DNA from: JAWKZG01 sp041396125
GTDB taxonomy: Bacteria > Pseudomonadota > Gammaproteobacteria > Competibacterales > Competibacteraceae
Assembly: GCA_041396125.1 (NCBI GenBank)
Contig: JAWKZG010000010.1
Coordinates: forward strand, 124,001-188,000
Reading direction: 5' to 3'
DNA: 64,000 nucleotides
The notes beneath the pieces were generated by a model, which saw only the letters and a list, made by a program, of their open reading frames with translations, made no database searches and was not told the origin of the DNA. The translations under genes and the position numbers were made by a program. Every line of letters starts with the position of its first letter. The stretch's first letter is position 1. Of this stretch, positions 61,486 to 64,000 are shown piece after piece.

Positions 61486-62620
61486 ATGGACATGCTGAAA
61501 AAATTTTTATTAACGGTCATTGGTACCGCACTTGTGATCGGCGCTATTATTTATGCAAAACTTGATCAGTTCTCGACCATGGCCGAGGCCGGTGCCAACA
61601 TGGTATTCCCGCCAGAGACGGTGACCGCCATGGCGGTACGGGCCGAGGAATGGGAGCAGTCGATCAGTGTTACCGGCACACTTGTGGCGGTGCAGGGGGT
61701 AACCATAGGTGCCGAAACCTCCGGCCGGGTTACCCGCATCACGTTCGAATCTGGCGCAACCGTAGCCGCTGGCGATATTCTGGTGCAGCTGGATACCTCC
61801 AGCGAAGAAGCGCAGCTCGCATCGGCTGAAGCAACAGCGGCGCTGGCCAGGGCCAATCTCACCCGGGTACGTGACCTGAGCAACCGCAAACTGGTCTCGC
61901 AGGCCGATCTCGATGCTGCTGACGCGAGAGCCAAGGAAGCGCAGGCCCAGGTCGGAACAATCCGCGCCCTGATCGCGAAAAACCATCCGGGCACCGTTTA
62001 CCGGCCGCCTGGCTTTGCGTCAGATCAATCTTGGCCAGATTCTGAGTGAAGGTGATCCCATTGTCTCGCTGCAGACACTGAATCCGATCTACGTTGATTT
62101 CTCCGTGCCGCAGCAGCAAATCTCCCGTTTGCATAATGGTATGCAGGTGCGTTTGACAACCGATGCCGCGCCAGATGAGATATTTGTCGGACAAATTTCT
62201 GCGGTAAGCCCCGAGATTGATCCCGTAACGCGCAATGTGCGGGTTCAGGCGCTGGTCGATAACAGCCAGGAAAAGCTGTATGCCGGCATGTTCGCCAGCG
62301 TCGATATTGTTTTGCCGGAGCAGCAAGCTGTGCTGGCTATCCCAGTGACAGCGGTGCTGTACGCCCCCTATGGTGATTCTGTGTTTGTGGTTGAAGAGCA
62401 CAAGAATGAAGAAAGCGGTCAGATCGAGCGTACTTTGCGCCAGCAATTTGTCCGTCTGGGCGAGGCGCGCGGCGATTTTGTCGATGTTCTTGACGGTTTG
62501 AAGCCCGATGAAATCGTAGTCACCAGCGGCGTCTTCAAACTGCGCTCAGGCATGAGTGTGGTGATCGACAACACGCTGGCGCCGATTCCCAGTCTCGACC
62601 CGCAACCCGCCGACGCCTGA
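61486..62620 (+). pseudogene. RND efflux periplasmic adaptor (membrane fusion protein), one frameshift
   Basis: An N-terminal membrane anchor (KKFLLTVIGTALVIGAIIYA) and lipoyl half (SISVTGTLVAVQGVTIGAET, then SGRVTRITFESGATVAAGDI, LVQLDTSSEEAQLASAEATA) precede a short coiled hairpin. The frame breaks near 61977-61981 in an A-run. The other frame continues TIRAPFTGRLALRQINLGQI and the beta-barrel (VDFSVPQQQISRLHNGMQVR, PEIDPVTRNVRVQALVDNSQ) to 62620. One indel separates two otherwise perfect halves, so this is either a very recent mutation or a sequencing error. It is followed 11 bp later by the pump gene. Confidence 0.82.
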
Positions 62621-62631
62621 GACAAACTGCC

Positions 62632-64000
62632 ATGAACAGTTTTACCGACCTTTTCATTCGTCGTCCGGTGGTGGCTATTGTCGTTAATCTGGTGATCGTC
62701 ATCGCCGGTCTGCAGGCGTGGCAATCGCTCAGTGTGCGGCAATATCCGCTTAGCGAAAACGCCTCGGTGCAGATCTCGACAGTGTACGTGGGTGCCAGCG
62801 CGGATCTGGTGCGCGGCTTTATCACGACCCCGTTGGAGCGCGCCATTGGTGCAGCGGAAGGCATTGACTACATAGAGTCCAAGAGCCTGCAGGGCATTTC
62901 CATTATTAATGCCCAACTCAAGCTCAATTACGACTCGACCAAGGCACTGGCCGATATCACCTCCAAAGTTGACCAGGTGCGCAATGATCTGCCGGCGGAA
63001 GCGCAGGTTCCCGCTATCAGTGTGCAATCGGCTGATTCAGAGTTTGCAGCGGCGTATCTGAGCTTCTCGTCCAATATCCTGTCACAGGCACAGATCACCG
63101 ATTACCTTATCCGGGTAGTACAGCCCAGGCTGGCTGCCGTTACGGGGGTACAGCGGATCGAAATTTTTGGCGCCCGCACATTCGCCATGCGAATCTGGTT
63201 GAAACCCGAACGTATGGCGGCGCTGCACATCAGTGCCTCACAGGTCCGCGAGGCGCTGGCAGCCAACAACTACCTGGCCGCTATTGGCAGCACCAAGGGC
63301 GCACTGGTACAAACCAATCTGGCGGCGAACACCGATATGCACAATGTCGAGGAGTTCCGACAGCTGGTTGTCTATCAGAAAGACGATACGATCGTCCGGC
63401 TGCAGGATATCGCCGACGTCGAACTGGGCTCTGATGACTACGATACCCTGGTGCGCTACTCGGGACAGACTGCCGTTTTCGCTGGCGTGTTTCCGCAGCC
63501 GAACGCCAATATTATTGATGTCATCCAGGGGATTCGTGAAGAACTCTCCCAGCTTGAGCGTGATTTGCCCAGCGGGCTGGATGCGAGCATCGGCTACGAC
63601 GCTTCCGAGTACGTCAGTAACGCGATCCGCGAAGTAACCGGCACGCTGGCCGATACCCTGTTGATCGTGATCGTGGTGATCTTTCTGTTTTTGGGTTCGG
63701 TGCGCTCCGTGCTGGTGCCGGTGATGGCGATCCCGATTTCGCTGGTAGGCAGCATTTTTCTGATGCAGCTGTTTGGCTTCACACTGAACCTGCTCACGCT
63801 GCTGGCCATTGTGTTGTCGGTCGGTCTGGTGGTCGATGATGCCATTGTCGTGGTCGAGAATGTCGAACGCCACCTGCGGGAAGGCCGTACACCGCGAGAA
63901 GCTGCCATGCTCGGCGCACGCGAGCTGATCGGGCCGGTCATTGCCATGACAGCCACACTGATCGCCGTTTACGTACCAATCGGCATGCAGGGCGGCCTGA
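62632..64000 (+). CDS. RND-family efflux permease (AcrB/MdtB-like), 3' end outside window
   Basis: The first 456 codons of a protein expected to be about 1,020 residues. It begins MNSFTDLFIRRPVVAIVVNL, the typical HAE-RND start. The periplasmic porter domain follows (YPLSENASVQISTVYVGASA, GVQRIEIFGARTFAMRIWLK). Helices 2-4 come next (LADTLLIVIVVIFLFLGSVR, LNLLTLLAIVLSVGLVVDDA), with the paired Asp of the proton relay in VGLVVDDAIVVVENVERHL. Drug or metabolite export with the adaptor upstream is likely. It is undamaged as far as visible. Confidence 0.92.
   Translation, partial: MNSFTDLFIRRPVVAIVVNLVIVIAGLQAWQSLSVRQYPLSENASVQISTVYVGASADLVRGFITTPLERAIGAAEGIDYIESKSLQGISIINAQLKLNYDSTKALADITSKVDQVRNDLPAEAQVPAISVQSADSEFAAAYLSFSSNILSQAQITDYLIRVVQPRLAAVTGVQRIEIFGARTFAMRIWLKPERMAALHISASQVREALAANNYLAAIGSTKGALVQTNLAANTDMHNVEEFRQLVVYQKDDTIVRLQDIADVELGSDDYDTLVRYSGQTAVFAGVFPQPNANIIDVIQGIREELSQLERDLPSGLDASIGYDASEYVSNAIREVTGTLADTLLIVIVVIFLFLGSVRSVLVPVMAIPISLVGSIFLMQLFGFTLNLLTLLAIVLSVGLVVDDAIVVVENVERHLREGRTPREAAMLGARELIGPVIAMTATLIAVYVPIGMQGGL

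Overview
The window looks like a chromosomal segment of a gammaproteobacterium with mid-range GC. The evidence is RtcR/RtcB/RtcA with a sigma-54 promoter, an NhaR-like regulator, lipoproteins of the DUF3313 and DUF3124 types, an LssY-like DedA/PAP2 protein, an RND efflux pair, a FccB flavoprotein, 3-hydroxybutyrate dehydrogenase and IPTL-CTERM-like tails. I see no rRNA, tRNA or CRISPR array. The segment carries unusually many broken genes: nonsense codons, frameshifts, truncated transposases and gene fragments. Neighbouring genes are often fully intact, and some lesions (an 8-bp duplication, substitution-type stops, 5'-truncated remnants) are not typical sequencing errors. I therefore read most of it as real erosion, although single-base frameshifts need confirmation from reads.

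Layout. 1-0.7 kb: end of an outer-membrane barrel gene and an IS1-family remnant. 0.7-9.1 kb: a winged-helix/TPR membrane protein, a 24-bp palindrome, then a co-directional run of sulfatase, HAD phosphatase, SnoaL-like protein, a Gly/Trp-rich peptide precursor, a SPASM-like partner and a radical SAM/SPASM enzyme. The last three look like a RiPP (triceptide-type cyclophane) locus and are the most interesting part of the window. 9.3-14.7 kb: lipoprotein, OmpA-like and patatin-like genes, with a decayed duplicate of the OmpA/patatin pair. 14.8-31.4 kb: a mirror-symmetric catabolic island. A GntR regulator heads a rightward operon (M81 peptidase, peptide ABC transporter, PLP decarboxylase); an IclR regulator heads a leftward operon (PrpB-like lyase, TTT transporter, Hpa-type isomerase, FAH-family enzyme and hydratase). 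The two operons meet over a perfect hairpin. In this island the damage falls only on transporter genes.

31.5-46 kb is a gene graveyard: GNAT, three IPTL-CTERM-type surface proteins, an Rhs tip, LssY, 1-Cys peroxiredoxin and DUF3124, all broken, plus an IS1-family fragment and a 114-bp element with inverted ends. Intact genes between them are BdhA, a LysR regulator, a PhyH/EctD-like dioxygenase, a PNPOx-family protein and one unknown. 46.1-50.5 kb is the RNA-repair locus: a frameshifted rtcR, a consensus -24/-12 promoter, a zinc-ribbon gene, rtcB and rtcA. 50.7-57.5 kb is ordinary chromosome: MFS, DUF2076, Bax-inhibitor-like, NhaR, TetR, a membrane protein, a DsbA-like protein and GST. 57.5-64 kb holds paired palindromic operators, a TetR stub, remnants of cytochrome b and cytochrome c beside an intact FccB flavoprotein, an IS5-family fragment, an orphan UmuD-like protein and an RND efflux operon cut by the window end.

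Functional links: the RiPP genes would make and export a modified Trp/Gly peptide. The Rtc genes would heal 2',3'-cyclic phosphate RNA ends. The two catabolic operons probably handle a peptide-like or aromatic-derived acid, but their uptake systems are damaged. FccB has lost its normal haem partner.
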